Notes: a model not told the origin generated them from the letters alone. A stretch of DNA of 64,000 nucleotides from JBBRHQ01 sp963738305 (GCA_963738305.1 CAVTVU010000001.1:744001-808000), one strand, 5' to 3'; positions 42,685 through 52,104 are shown, counted from the first letter of the stretch. A program made the numbers and translations.

Positions 42685-43758
42685 TCAGCGGGCCAGCTTA
42701 CGCAGGTGCTCGCGGAAGCCGATCCCGAAGTTGGTCGGGGTGCCGTTGAAGTCCTTGATCAGCGAGGGGCCGCCCCGGCAGGTCCAGCTTCCCGGGGCGG
42801 TCGCGTTCCAGGTCCAACCGAGATAGGAGATGTGGTGGCGGTCGGCCCAGGGCATGAAGCGATCGATGTAGCCGTGGCGGCAGTCGGTCTCGCCGAACTC
42901 GCCGATCACGACCGGCACCCGGCGGGCCGTCCCCGCCATCGCCGTCCGGCAGCGTCGGCCGCAAGGCGCGAGCTTGCCGTAGTTGTGCTCCGAGGCGACC
43001 AGCTGATGCAGGGGGTCCCTGGGCTGGTGCGAGTGCCAGCCGCCCAGGGTGCGGGCCCAGTCAAGGCCGCCGAGCATCAGTGGCTGGCGGGCGCCGGTGG
43101 AGCGAACCGCGTCGACCAGCTCCTGCATTCCGGCGGCCTCGTAGGAGGCAACGGGCCCGTGCTCCTGGGTGTAGGCCGGGACCCGGCAGCCGTGAAGCCA
43201 GCATCTCCAGCTCACGTAGTGCGGCTCGTTGTAGAGGTCGAAGACGAGGCGGTGGTCGTGCTTGAAGTAGGAGGCGACCGAGCGCCAGAAGTCCGGCGCG
43301 TGGTCGGCGTCGGGCATGCGGAGGATCTGGTTCGCCAGGCGATCGCCGGCGCCGGCGAGGTGCATGTCGAGGACGACGAAGAGGCCGAAGCTGTGAAGGC
43401 GCCGGACGTAGCGGCGGATCACCCGTCGGTAGCGGCGACCCCCGAGGGATGGTTTCACCCCGTTGATCCCCAGCCAGCAGTCCTCGTTCAGAGGTAGACG
43501 GACGGCGTTGATGTGCCAGCTCTTCATCACCCTGATGCTGGCCCGGTCGCTGGGCCCGTCGAAGAACCCGTATCCCTGGAAGCAGCTGTACTCGGTCCCG
43601 GAGCGATTCATCCCGAGCAGCCGGACCACATGGCCCCGGCCCTTGCCGGCGATCAGGTGGTTGCCGCGCACCCGGATCCCGGCCGCGGCCGGAGCGCACA
43701 GAAGCAGCGTCACCAGCGCGGTCACGGCGAAGGGAATGAATCTCGAGCGCGGTTTCAC
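42685..43758 (-). CDS. Secreted glycoside hydrolase, GH5 (cellulase) family
   Basis: A complete 357-residue enzyme. A signal peptide (MKPRSRFIPFAVTALVTLLL, then CAPAAAG) precedes a TIM barrel. The acid/base motif LYNEPH is near residue 180, and the nucleophile is likely in VVIGEFGETDC near residue 275. Other family features are VRLPLNEDCWLGINGVKP and LFVVLDMHLAGAG. The C-terminal WTWNATAPGSWTCRGGPSLI is typical of endoglucanase-like members. It hydrolyses beta-glucans or related polymers; the polymer cannot be named. Several Cys suggest disulfides. Confidence 0.9.
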   Translation of the reverse strand: MKPRSRFIPFAVTALVTLLLCAPAAAGIRVRGNHLIAGKGRGHVVRLLGMNRSGTEYSCFQGYGFFDGPSDRASIRVMKSWHINAVRLPLNEDCWLGINGVKPSLGGRRYRRVIRRYVRRLHSFGLFVVLDMHLAGAGDRLANQILRMPDADHAPDFWRSVASYFKHDHRLVFDLYNEPHYVSWRCWLHGCRVPAYTQEHGPVASYEAAGMQELVDAVRSTGARQPLMLGGLDWARTLGGWHSHQPRDPLHQLVASEHNYGKLAPCGRRCRTAMAGTARRVPVVIGEFGETDCRHGYIDRFMPWADRHHISYLGWTWNATAPGSWTCRGGPSLIKDFNGTPTNFGIGFREHLRKLAR

Positions 43759-43776
43759 GGGAGCCGGCGGGGTCGA

Positions 43777-43850
43777 AGCCGGGGACGGGATTCGAACCCG
43801 TGACCCCCGCTTTACGAGAGCGGTGCTCTGGCCAGCTGAGCTACCCCGGC
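43777..43850 (-). tRNA. tRNA-Thr (anticodon CGT)
   Basis: Minus-strand 74-base cloverleaf: acceptor GCCGGGG/CCCCGGC, D-arm AGCTCAGCTGGCCAGAGC, anticodon stem CCGCT/AGCGG with loop CTCGTAA (CGT), T-arm GGGTTCGAATCCC. It reads Thr ACG and complements the GGT isoacceptor at 23.9 kb. It lies just upstream of the GH5 gene. Confidence 0.94.
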
Positions 43851-43898
43851 GAGGGGAGTCATCTTAGGTCCTTGTGGCACACTGGAATCGGTGTCCCT

Positions 43899-44342
43899 AT
43901 GTCGGTAGTGCGCCGCCAAGCGCTGATCAACGCCCCACCGAGCAGGATCTGGGAGCTGGTCGGCGATCCCAGCCAGCACCCGCAGTGGTGGCCGCGCGTC
44001 ATCGAGGTCCGAGGCGAGCGCTTCGACGAGGGCGACAACTACGCTCAGGTGACCCGGGAGCCGAACGGCACGATCGAGACGACGATGCGGGTCGAGCGCC
44101 TCGAGAACCTGCGTGAGATCTCGATGCGCTGCACCAATACCGGCACCTTCACCCGCTGGCTCCTGACCGAGGCCCAGGGCGACACCTTCGTGGACGTCGA
44201 GTTCGGGATGGACCCAATCGGCATGCGCTACAAGATCATGGACGCGACGATCGCCAAGCTCTACTTCCGTCGCTGGCTGGAGCAGTCGCTGACGGCCCTC
44301 GAAGCCGCCGCGGCAGAGAGCCAGGCCGCCGCGGAAACGTAG
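43899..44342 (+). CDS. SRPBCC (START-like) family protein
   Basis: A complete 147-residue protein of the polyketide cyclase/ligand-binding superfamily. It opens with SVVRRQALINAPPSRIWELV, then GDPSQHPQWWPRVIEVRGER, the usual strand-helix start of SRPBCC domains, and ends with the long C-terminal helix (KLYFRRWLEQSLTALEAAAA). Such proteins bind hydrophobic ligands or act as cyclases; nothing here identifies one. ATG 43899 is preferred, since the longer frame runs back across the tRNA-Thr gene on the opposite strand. Confidence 0.85.
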   Translation: MSVVRRQALINAPPSRIWELVGDPSQHPQWWPRVIEVRGERFDEGDNYAQVTREPNGTIETTMRVERLENLREISMRCTNTGTFTRWLLTEAQGDTFVDVEFGMDPIGMRYKIMDATIAKLYFRRWLEQSLTALEAAAAESQAAAET

Positions 44343-44385
44343 AAGTCCTCTAACCATGAGAAGAAATTGCACTCTCGCCGCCGGC
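44343..44385. repeat. Dispersed palindromic repeat, family 3, copy 2
   Basis: AAGTCCTCTAACCATGAGAAGAAATTGCACTCTCGCCG, a diverged version of the 16464-16510 element (AAGTTTCCTCTCACTATGAG then AGGAAATCGCAGTCTCGGCG). It starts at the stop of the SRPBCC gene and lies before the convergent response-regulator gene. Confidence 0.6.
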
Positions 44386-44401
44386 GCCGGCGCCTTGCTC
44401 A

Positions 44402-45106
44402 TCAGGCCTGGTCGTTGAACTTGTAGCCGACGCCGCGCACCGTGACCACCAGCTCCGGCCGCTGGGCGTCGCGCTCGACCTTCTGGCGCAGGTTGGAGAT
44501 GTGGACGTCGCAGGCGCGCTCGTCGCCGTCGAACTCGGTCTGCCACAGCTCCTCCATGATCTGGGCGCGGCGGAAGACCTCTCCGGGGCGGGCGGCGAGC
44601 AGGCGTAGGAGCTGGAACTCCGAGCGGGTCAGGTTGACCTGATCGCCGCGCACCGTGACCAGGTGGCGGGCCAGGTCGATCGAGACCGGGCCGGCCTGGA
44701 TCCGGCTCTCCTGGGCGGCCGGTGAGCGGTCCAGCTCCTGGCGGCGCAGCTGGGCGCGAACACGGCCCAGCAGCTCGCGGACCGAGAACGGCTTGGTCAC
44801 GTAGTCGTCGGCGCCGACCTCGAGGCCGACGACCTTGTCGATCTCCGCGTCCTTGGCGGTGAGGATGATGATCGGCACCGGGCTGCGGGCACGGACGTCA
44901 CGGCAGATGTCGAGCCCCGATGGGCCGGGCATCATGATGTCGAGGATCAGCAGGTCGAAGGGCATGCCGTCGGAGCCGATCTTCTCCATCGCGTCGTTGC
45001 CGTCCACGGCGCCGACCACCTCGAAGCCCTCCTGGTCGAGCGCGTAGCCGACCGAGTCGCGGACCGAGGGCTCGTCGTCGGCGATCAGTATCCGTCCTCT
45101 GTTCAT
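44402..45106 (-). CDS. OmpR family response regulator
   Basis: A 234-residue regulator. ATG 45106 (NRGRILIADDEPSVRDSVGY) has a GGAG site 8 bases upstream; ATG 45112 is an alternative. The receiver domain has the acidic pair DDE, the phospho-acceptor Asp in LLILDIMMPGPSGLD, the Thr/Ser in IILTAKD and Lys in YVTKPFSVREL. The winged-helix output domain has VNLTRSEFQLLRLLAARPGE and ERACDVHISNLRQKVERDAQ. It is 19 bases downstream of its histidine kinase and presumably cotranscribed. Confidence 0.95.
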   Translation of the reverse strand: MNRGRILIADDEPSVRDSVGYALDQEGFEVVGAVDGNDAMEKIGSDGMPFDLLILDIMMPGPSGLDICRDVRARSPVPIIILTAKDAEIDKVVGLEVGADDYVTKPFSVRELLGRVRAQLRRQELDRSPAAQESRIQAGPVSIDLARHLVTVRGDQVNLTRSEFQLLRLLAARPGEVFRRAQIMEELWQTEFDGDERACDVHISNLRQKVERDAQRPELVVTVRGVGYKFNDQA

Positions 45107-45125
45107 CACCATTGCTCCAGGGGTC

Positions 45126-46859
45126 TCATGCGACCGGGGTCGGGCTGGGCTGGGCGACAGGGAGGCGTACCCAGAATGTGCTCCCCTCACCCTCGACCGA
45201 GGACGCGCCGATCCGCCCGCCCATCACGCTGACCATCCTGCGGGCGATCGCCAGGCCGAGGCCGAAGCCCTCCTGGCGACGCGACTCGGAGCGCCGGTAG
45301 AAGCGCTCGAAGACCCTCTCGATCTCGGCTGCCGGGATCCCGGTGCCTGTGTCCATGACTTCCAATACGACCTCCGTCTCGCCGTCGCGGCGGCCGCGAA
45401 CGGTAACGGCGCCCGGGGTGGGCGTGTTCTTGTAGGCGTTCGTGAGCAGGCCGATCAGCACCTGGCGCAGCAGCGTCGCGTCGCCCTTTGCCGCCAGGCC
45501 GGGCTCGACGTCGACGGTCAGCTCGATCCCCGGCGGGGCCTCGACCGCGGCGGCGACGTCCGATGCGGCGGCCTCCACGTCGACGAAGTCCTCCTCCCCT
45601 GCGCCGAGCGCCTCGACCCGCGCCAGGATGAGCAGCGACTCGGTGAGGCGGCTCATCCGCTCGGCGTCCTGGGAGAGCCGCTCGAGGAAGTGCTCGCGGG
45701 CCTCGGGGTCGTCCTTGGCGCCGGTCTGCAGGACCTCGATCGCGCCCGAGATCCCCGCCAGCGGGTTGCGCAGCTCGTGCGCAGCATTGGAGACGAAGTC
45801 GCGCTCGGCGAACTCGCGGCGCATCTCGTCGGTGCGGTCGCGGACGACCGCCAGCACGGCGCCCTCCTCGGGCAGGTCGCGGGCCTGGATCGCGTAGGCG
45901 CGGTCACCGATCCGCAGGGCCGGGTGGGCGGAGAACCCGACCGCAGAGGCGCGCCGCAGCTGCGGGATCATCGCCTGCGGAGCCCGCCCGTCGGAATCGA
46001 CCAGCCGGGACGCGGCGCCGTTCGAGAAGCGCACGGTGCCGTCGTCGTCGACCACCATGACCGCGTCGGTGAGCCCGTCGAAGATCGCCGTCAGCTTGTC
46101 CCGGTCGGCGGTCAGCACGCCGAAGCTCTCCTCGAGGGAGGCGCGCATCGAGTCCAGGGCCCGAGCCAGGTCGCCGATCTCGTCGCGCCCCGACGTGTCG
46201 AGCGCCACGTCAAACGAGCCGGAGGCCATCTCCTCCGCCCCCGAGGCCAGGCGCTTGACGCGGCGGGCGATCACGGTGGCGACCCCGAAGCCGGAGAGCA
46301 CACCGACGAGGACGGCGATCCCCAGCGCCCGCAGGCTGTCGCTGCGCAGGTGGGTGATCGCGCTGGAGAGGACCTGGGAGCGCGAGGAGCGCCCCAGGAG
46401 GGCGCCGATGATGCCGTGCGCCCCGAACACCGGGACGGCGACGACGTCGACCTCGCCACCCGGCACCGTGCCGGTGTACCGGCCCCCGTCGAGCGCCGTC
46501 TGGACGGCGCTGCGCCGGGCCGAGATGCCGGCCAGCGCCGCCCCCGGAGGAACCGGTGCCACCAGCTTGCCCTTGCGATCGAAGTACCAGGCCTGAAACC
46601 CGCCCCCCTTGGCGCCGGCGACGACGTCCGTGGCGTCGCCGTTCGCCTCCCCGACGCTGTCGGCGACGGTGATCGTCCGGCCCACGGCCAGATCGGTGGC
46701 GCGGCGGGAGATCGTCGTCTCACTGGAATCGCTGACCAGCAGGTAGACCAGCGTCGCGGTGATCAGGCCGACCAGGGCGAAGGCACCGGCGAGCCAGAGG
46801 CGCATGCCGATGTGGGGCGGCCGCCCGCGGCGCGATCTGATCCGAAGCCCTCGCAGCAT
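45126..46859 (-). CDS. Sensor histidine kinase
   Basis: A complete 577-residue membrane kinase. Two helices (LWLAGAFALVGLITATLVYL near residue 25, and ALGIAVLVGVLSGFGVATVI near residue 190) enclose an extracytoplasmic sensor of about 140 residues. HAMP (ARRVKRLASGAEEMASGSFD) and a PAS-like domain (FDGLTDAVMVVDDDGTVRFS) follow. The phospho-acceptor His is in SNAAHELRNPLAGI (H-box), and the ATPase domain has LLTNAYKNTP (N-box), VMDTGTGIP (G1) and GFGLGLAI (G2). It phosphorylates the OmpR-type regulator just downstream. The signal is not evident from the sequence. Intact, with no indel. Confidence 0.95.
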   Translation of the reverse strand: MLRGLRIRSRRGRPPHIGMRLWLAGAFALVGLITATLVYLLVSDSSETTISRRATDLAVGRTITVADSVGEANGDATDVVAGAKGGGFQAWYFDRKGKLVAPVPPGAALAGISARRSAVQTALDGGRYTGTVPGGEVDVVAVPVFGAHGIIGALLGRSSRSQVLSSAITHLRSDSLRALGIAVLVGVLSGFGVATVIARRVKRLASGAEEMASGSFDVALDTSGRDEIGDLARALDSMRASLEESFGVLTADRDKLTAIFDGLTDAVMVVDDDGTVRFSNGAASRLVDSDGRAPQAMIPQLRRASAVGFSAHPALRIGDRAYAIQARDLPEEGAVLAVVRDRTDEMRREFAERDFVSNAAHELRNPLAGISGAIEVLQTGAKDDPEAREHFLERLSQDAERMSRLTESLLILARVEALGAGEEDFVDVEAAASDVAAAVEAPPGIELTVDVEPGLAAKGDATLLRQVLIGLLTNAYKNTPTPGAVTVRGRRDGETEVVLEVMDTGTGIPAAEIERVFERFYRRSESRRQEGFGLGLAIARRMVSVMGGRIGASSVEGEGSTFWVRLPVAQPSPTPVA

Positions 46860-46940
46860 TAGTGGTTCCTAACACAAAGCTAACCGAGTCACGGGCGAAG
46901 GCGTGCCGGGAGCGAACCCGCTTCGTGGCAGAATCGTTCG

Positions 46941-47670
46941 GTGCGAACGCTCGTCTTCATCCCCGCCTGGAACGAGGAGGACTCGATCGCGGCCGTGGTC
47001 GCGGACGTGCGCCGCAGCCTGCCCGAGGCCGATGTCCTCGTGGTCGACGACGGCTCGACCGACGGCACCGCCGAATCAGCCCGCGGGGCCGGTGCGATCG
47101 TCGCCTCGCTGCCCTTCAACCAGGGGCTCGGGGCGGCGCTTCAGACCGGCTACCTCTACGCGCTGCGCGAGGGATACGACTGCTGCGCGCACCTCGACGC
47201 CGACGGCCAGCACCCGCCGTTCGAGGTCGTCCGCCTGCTCGAAGAGGTCTGGCAGGATCGGGCCGACCTGGTCGTCGGCTCGCGCTACAGCGACCCCTCG
47301 GCCGCGACAAGCGAGGACTACCGCCCCACGATCTCGCGCCGGATCGGCTCCGGCGTCTTCCGCTTCTTCCTAACCGCCGCGACCCGGCAGCGCTTCACCG
47401 ACACGACCAGCGGGATGCGGGCGGCCAACCGCCGGGTGATGGCGCTGTTCGGGCAGCGCTACTCGCCGGACTTCGCCGAGATCGAGTCGCTCCAGCAGGC
47501 GGTCCGCCAGGGCCTCCGGGTCGAGGAGGTGCCGGTGCGGATGCTGCCGCGCGCCGAGGGCCGCTCCTTCCTCACCCCGCTGGGCTCGGCCTTCTTCATC
47601 TTCAAGGGCCTCGATCGTCCTCGCGGTCGGCCAGTTCCGGCCCAAGCACCCGGGTTACGAGGACCGGTGA
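46941..47670 (+). CDS. Glycosyltransferase family 2 (one frameshift)
   Basis: About 243 residues. GTG 46941 gives RTLVFIPAWNEEDSIAAVVA. The GT2 nucleotide-sugar motifs are ADVLVVDDGSTDGTAESARG and the metal-binding HLDADGQHPP (DxD equivalent). The frame changes near 47615 and then reads IVLAVGQFRPKHPGYEDR before TGA 47670. It lacks transmembrane helices, as in DPM1-like enzymes that make polyprenyl-phosphate sugars. The DUF2304 gene follows and overlaps (GTGA), a pairing common in actinobacteria and consistent with cell-envelope glycan assembly. Confidence 0.9.
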
Positions 47671-48137
47671 TCGGGTTGCCCTGGCGGACACCGGCCCGAC
47701 CGTCCACCTGACCCCGCAGTCGCGGATCCTCGCCGCGGTGATCGCGATCGCCTTCATGGCGCTGATCCTCGAGATGATCCGCCGCCACCGGCTCCAGGAG
47801 CGCTACAGCGTGATCTGGTTCATCGCCGGGCTGGGGATGCTCGATCGGCGCCGCCTTCCCCGGGCTGCTCGAGGTCGTCGCCGACGCGATGGGCGTTCGC
47901 GACACCAACGTTGCCCTCTTCTCGCTGGTCCTGCTGCTGTTGCTCGGCCTGGCGCTGAACTTCAGCGTGATCGTCTCCCGCCAGTCCGAGCAGATCACGA
48001 GGCTGGCGCAGGAGCGGGCGCTCGAGCGGGCCCACCGGGACGGGCGGGGCGCGGCCACCAACGGCGAGGTCGGTGCCGGGGAGCCCTCAGGCAGCGGGAC
48101 AGAGAAGCGCCTCGAGGCGGAAGAAGAGCGCCTCTAG
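47667..48137 (+). CDS. DUF2304 family membrane protein (frameshifted)
   Basis: About 150 residues. The typical DUF2304 sequence is visible: ILAAVIAIAFMALILEMIRR, HRLQERYSVIWFIAGLGML, and in a second frame NVALFSLVLLLLLGLALNFS, VIVSRQSEQITRLAQERALE. It has two or three membrane helices and then a cytoplasmic coiled coil with a Gly/Glu-rich tail. The frame changes near 47850. The start is uncertain: GTG 47667 overlaps the glycosyltransferase stop but needs an indel near 47700, and no other good start is seen. DUF2304 proteins usually accompany GT2 enzymes, perhaps as helpers. Its 3' end overlaps holB by 51 bases. Confidence 0.8.
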
Positions 48138-49210
48138 GGCCAGCTCCTCGGAGACGTTGATGTCGAGCCGGCGGCGGCTCTCGCCGACGAGCTCGACCGC
48201 CGCCCGCGCGCGGGCCGGGTCCAGCCCCTCCGCCGAGCGGCGCAGCCGCTCGAGCCGGTCGCGGTTGAAGACGACGTTCTCGGCGCCCGCGCCAACCGCC
48301 ATCAGGTCCCGCAACCAGGCGGCGCACAGCTCGAGCCCCAGGTCGAGCACAGCGGTGCGGCGCCGGCGACCCGCGCGCCGAGCCTCGTCGGCCGCCTCCT
48401 TGGCCGAGCGTTTGACGCCCAGCTCCTTTTCCGCCTCCAGCGCCTCGCGGGCGGCCGCCTCGGCCTCCTCGCCGGCCGCCTCGGCCGAGGCGAGCAGGGC
48501 GCTCCACGGCGCCGAGGAGGTCTCGCCGGCGAGGGCGGCCTCGGCGCAGGACTCCGCCTCGGCGCGTATCTCCGCGCCCGCCTCGGTGAGCAGGAAGCGC
48601 GCCCGCTCGAGGTCGCCGCGGCCCAGCCCGGCCGCCGCACTCACCCGCTCGGGCTCGGCCGCCCCCTCCAGCGCCGCCTCGATCGCCGCCACCGGGAGGG
48701 CGGCGAATGGGACGGGCTGGCAGCGCGAGGAGATCGTCTCCAGGAGCGCCTCGGGCTCGGCGCTGAGCAGGATCAGGTGCGCGTAGGCGGGCGGCTCCTC
48801 GAGGGTCTTCAGCAAGGCGTTCTGGCTCTCGTCGCGCATCGCCTCCGCGGCCTCGATCACGAACACCCGCCGGGCGCCTTCGAAGGGCCGCAGGGCCACC
48901 GCCCCGATCACCTGCTCGCGGACGTCGTCGACCAGGTGCTGGGTCCCGCGCGGCGACAGCCAGACGAGGTCCGGATGAGGCGAGGGGTCCAGTAGCACCC
49001 GCCGCCGTCGCGTCGGCCGGGTCCTCGCAGCCCGGCGGCGATGATCTCGGCGGCGAAGGCGCGCGCCGCTGCGGCCTTGCCGGATCCTCGCGGCCCCTCG
49101 AACAGGTAGGCGTGCGAGGGGCCGGAGGCGAGGGCCGAGGCCAGGGCCAGGCGTGCCCGCGGCTGGTGAGCGGTCGCCGCCTCCAGCGCCGCGGCCTCGG
49201 GCTCGCTCAT
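48087..49210 (-). CDS. holB: DNA polymerase III subunit delta' (frameshifted)
   Basis: About 374 residues; the delta' subunit is a rigid part of the clamp loader. ATG 49210 leads to SHAYLFEGPRGSGKAAAARA with a P-loop-like GPRGSGK. After indels near 49010 the frame gives SPHPDLVWLSPRGTQHLVDD, then the sensor-type RRVFVIEAAEAMRDESQNAL, LKTLEEPPAYAHLILLSAEP and TISSRCQPVPF, the SRC motif. The C-terminal collar domain is Ala/Glu-rich. The zinc-binding Cys region falls in the frameshifted segment. The ATG overlaps the tmk stop (ATGA), the usual tmk-holB pairing. Confidence 0.9.
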
Positions 49211-49815
49211 CCGCCCTCCTCGCCCTGCGCCTGCTTGGCCCGCACCGCCGCCATCACCCGGGCGTGGACCTCCTCGACACTGCCCTCCCCGTCGATCACC
49301 GCGAAGCGGTCGGCGGCGACCACGGCGATCTCCTCGTAGGCGTCGGCGACCTCCCGCTGGAAGGAGACCCCCTCGGCCTCGAAGCGGTCCTCTCCCCCGG
49401 CCCGGGCGAGCCCGGCCTCGGGGTCGACCCGGATCAGCACCGCGAGGTCGGGCCAGAGGCCCTCGGTGGCCGTGTCGCAGAGCCCGATCGTCATCGGGGC
49501 GCCAAGCCCGCGCGCCGCGCCCTGGTAGGCGACGCTGGAATCGGAGAAGCGGTCCGAGACGACGTCGCGCCCGCTCTCCAGGGCGGGGCGGATGACGCGG
49601 CTGACCAGGTCGGCGCGGGCGGCGCAGAAGAGCAGCAGCTCGGCCAGCGGGTCCAGCTCCGCCACGGGATCGGCGAGCAGCTCGCGGATCCGCTCAGCGG
49701 AGCCGGTGCCCCCCGGCTCGCGGACCAGCAGGGTCTGCGGGCCAAGCGCCTCGGCCAGCAGCCGCGCCTGGGTGCTCTTGCCCGAGCCGTCTATTCCCTC
49801 GAGTGAGATGAACAC
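49207..49815 (-). CDS. tmk: Thymidylate kinase
   Basis: A complete 202-residue dTMP kinase, which makes dTDP from dTMP and ATP. P-loop EGIDGSGKSTQARLLAEALG near residue 5, the DR(Y/F) motif VVSDRFSDSSVAYQGAARGL near residue 90, and the lid-region RAGGEDRFEAEGVSFQREVA near residue 145. The C-terminus overlaps holB. The gene begins 12 bases after the end of topA, so topA-tmk-holB form one likely operon. Confidence 0.95.
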   Translation of the reverse strand: MFISLEGIDGSGKSTQARLLAEALGPQTLLVREPGGTGSAERIRELLADPVAELDPLAELLLFCAARADLVSRVIRPALESGRDVVSDRFSDSSVAYQGAARGLGAPMTIGLCDTATEGLWPDLAVLIRVDPEAGLARAGGEDRFEAEGVSFQREVADAYEEIAVVAADRFAVIDGEGSVEEVHARVMAAVRAKQAQGEEGG

Positions 49816-49827
49816 CCGAGCGCCGGC

Positions 49828-52104
49828 CTACTTGGCCGTGCTGGGGGCCTTGCGGGCCCGCTTGCGGCGCCGGGTCCCCGGGTCGGGCGGGCCCTTGGGA
49901 GCCTTGGCCTCGGCTTCCTCCCCGTTGGCCTCGGCCTTCTCCTTCATCTCCTTGCGAGCGGCGCGGGCGGCCTCGCGCTCCGCACGCTTCTCGCGCATCT
50001 CCACCATCGAGGGACAATCGTCGTTGAGGCAAAGCTTCCAGGGGCGGCCCCGGAAGCCCTTGACGGTCAGCCGAGGCATCTCACCGCAGATCGAGCAGCT
50101 CTCCTCGAGGCGCCACAGCTCGTAGCCCCGCCCGGGCAGCGGGCCGGAGACCGGGCAGGAATCGGGGGACTCGGGGTCGTCGCGGATCCAGCCCTCGCAG
50201 CCGTACATCCGCTTGCCGCCCTTCAGCTCGATGATCCGCAGCCGGTTCGGCTCGCCGTCGTCGTGGGCGCGGCCGGCGTCGGCGCAGACCTTGCACGGTC
50301 CGAGGAACTTGTCCTCGTCCATCCCGGCCCAGACGACCTTGGCCAGGTCCTCGCGCCTCTCCTCGATCTCGCTGGTCGTCTGATGCAGGAGCTCGCGGCT
50401 GTCGCCGACCACGCCGTCGCGGGTCATCTCGCCGGCGGCGATCTGGTCCATCTCAGCCTCCAGCTTCGCCGTCATCTCGGGGGTCGCCATCTCCGGCACG
50501 TAGCGCTTGAACGCCTCGTACATCGCGATCCCGGTCTCCGAGGGGACGGGCGGGTTGCCGTAGACGTAGCCGCGGTCATACAGCTTCTGGATGATGTCGG
50601 CCCGGGTCGCCTTGGTGCCGAGGCCGCGCTCCTCCATCAACTCGACCAGCTTCCCCTGCGAGTAGCGCGACGGGGGCTGAGTCTCCTTGTCGACGATCCA
50701 GGGCTCGCCGTCGAGCGCCAGCTCGTCGCCCTCCGACAGGGGCGGGATCTCCTCGTCGGAGGAGCGGGCATAGGTGTAGATGCCGGCGTAGCCGGGCTCG
50801 ACGACGACCGAGCCGCGGACGAAGTAGGTCTCGGAACCCGCGGCGATGTCGGCCCGCGTGGACTCGGTGATCATCGGCTCGGAGAAAGTGGCGAGGAAGC
50901 GCCGCACGACCAGCTCGTAGACGCGGCGCTTCGGGCCCTCCAGGGCGTTGGGGTAAAGCCCCTGGGTGGGATAGATCGGCGGGTGGTCGGTCGTCTCCTT
51001 CTTGCCCCGGGTCGGGGTGAGCTGCGGCTCGTCCAGCAGGCCGGAGGCGGCGGAGAAGTCGGGGATCCGCACCAGCGACGAGACCAGCTCGCGCACCGGC
51101 AGCGAGGGCGGATAGACGGTGTTGTCGGTCCGCGGGTAGGAGATGAAGCCGTCCATGTAGAGGTCCTCGGCAACCCGCATCGCGGCGGCCGGAGTGATGC
51201 CGAGGCGGCTGGAGGCGTCGGTGGTGAAGGCGGTGGTGTTGTAGGGCGCCGGCGGCTTGCGCGTGTTGCGGCGAGAGGTGACCGACTTCACCCTCCCCGG
51301 GCTCGAGGTGCCCACTACCGCCGCGTCGGCCTCGGAGCGCTCCCAGAACTTGTCGGTCTCGTGGTGCGCCTCGAAGGACCCCTCGGGCCCCGAGAAGCTG
51401 GCGAGGACCTCCCAGAAGGGCTTGGCGACGTGGGCGCGTCGCTCCATCTCGCGCTCGACGAGGAGGCCGAGGGTCGGGCTCTGGACCCGGCCCACGGAGA
51501 GGAAGTTGGAGCCGAAGCGGCGCGTCGCCAGGGAGACGGCGCGGGTCAGGGTGGCGCCCCAGAGCAGGTCGATGTACTGGCGCGCGGCGCCGGCATTTGC
51601 GAGCGGGTAGGAGAGCTCGTCCAGCTCGGAGAAGGCCCGCTCGATCTCCTCCCTGGTGAGCGCCGAGTAGCGGGCGCGCTGGATCCGCAGGGTGCCGGCG
51701 TCCGCGTCCTCGCGGCTGCCGAGCGACGGGTTGGCCTCGAGCATCTCCTCCAGGGCCTCGAGGCCGATCAACTCGCCCTCGCGGTCGAAGTCGGTCGCGA
51801 TCACCAGCTCGTCGGCCTCCTCGGCGACCTTCTTGATCGCCTTGACGACGTTCTTGTCGGTCGGCTCCTTGATCAGCTCGGCGTCGATCAGGTCGTGCAG
51901 GTCGGTCTCCTGCCAGTTCGAGTAGCCATCGGGGAAGGCGGGGTTCAGCACATGGCCCTTGAGCCCGATCGTTCGGTGCTCGCCGTCGGAGTCCGACCAG
52001 GTGTAATAGGGCACCTTGTAGGACTTCTCCTCCGAGGGGCTGCCGCCGAGGATCTCGGCGATCTTTCGGGCGCTGTTGTTCTTCTCGGTGACGATCAGTC
52101 GCAT
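49828..52104 (-). CDS. topA: DNA topoisomerase I, archaeal-like type IA
   Basis: A complete 758-residue type IA topoisomerase that relaxes negative supercoils. ATG 52104 gives MRLIVTEKNNSARKIAEILG; the longer frame to 53193 is antisense to the epimerase. The Toprim domain has Glu in VTEKN and DxD-like TDFDREGELIGLEALEEML. The catalytic Tyr is in MDGFISYPRTDNTVYPPSLP. Two Cys-rich zinc-like modules follow (CKVC...YGCEG and CSICGEMPRL...CLNDDC). The SYPRTDNTVYP form and the opening motif are those of archaeal topoisomerase I; the usual bacterial enzyme has a Y-(I/M)-R-T-D(S) form. The C-terminal tail is Lys/Arg-rich. Intact. Confidence 0.9.
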   Translation of the reverse strand: MRLIVTEKNNSARKIAEILGGSPSEEKSYKVPYYTWSDSDGEHRTIGLKGHVLNPAFPDGYSNWQETDLHDLIDAELIKEPTDKNVVKAIKKVAEEADELVIATDFDREGELIGLEALEEMLEANPSLGSREDADAGTLRIQRARYSALTREEIERAFSELDELSYPLANAGAARQYIDLLWGATLTRAVSLATRRFGSNFLSVGRVQSPTLGLLVEREMERRAHVAKPFWEVLASFSGPEGSFEAHHETDKFWERSEADAAVVGTSSPGRVKSVTSRRNTRKPPAPYNTTAFTTDASSRLGITPAAAMRVAEDLYMDGFISYPRTDNTVYPPSLPVRELVSSLVRIPDFSAASGLLDEPQLTPTRGKKETTDHPPIYPTQGLYPNALEGPKRRVYELVVRRFLATFSEPMITESTRADIAAGSETYFVRGSVVVEPGYAGIYTYARSSDEEIPPLSEGDELALDGEPWIVDKETQPPSRYSQGKLVELMEERGLGTKATRADIIQKLYDRGYVYGNPPVPSETGIAMYEAFKRYVPEMATPEMTAKLEAEMDQIAAGEMTRDGVVGDSRELLHQTTSEIEERREDLAKVVWAGMDEDKFLGPCKVCADAGRAHDDGEPNRLRIIELKGGKRMYGCEGWIRDDPESPDSCPVSGPLPGRGYELWRLEESCSICGEMPRLTVKGFRGRPWKLCLNDDCPSMVEMREKRAEREAARAARKEMKEKAEANGEEAEAKAPKGPPDPGTRRRKRARKAPSTAK

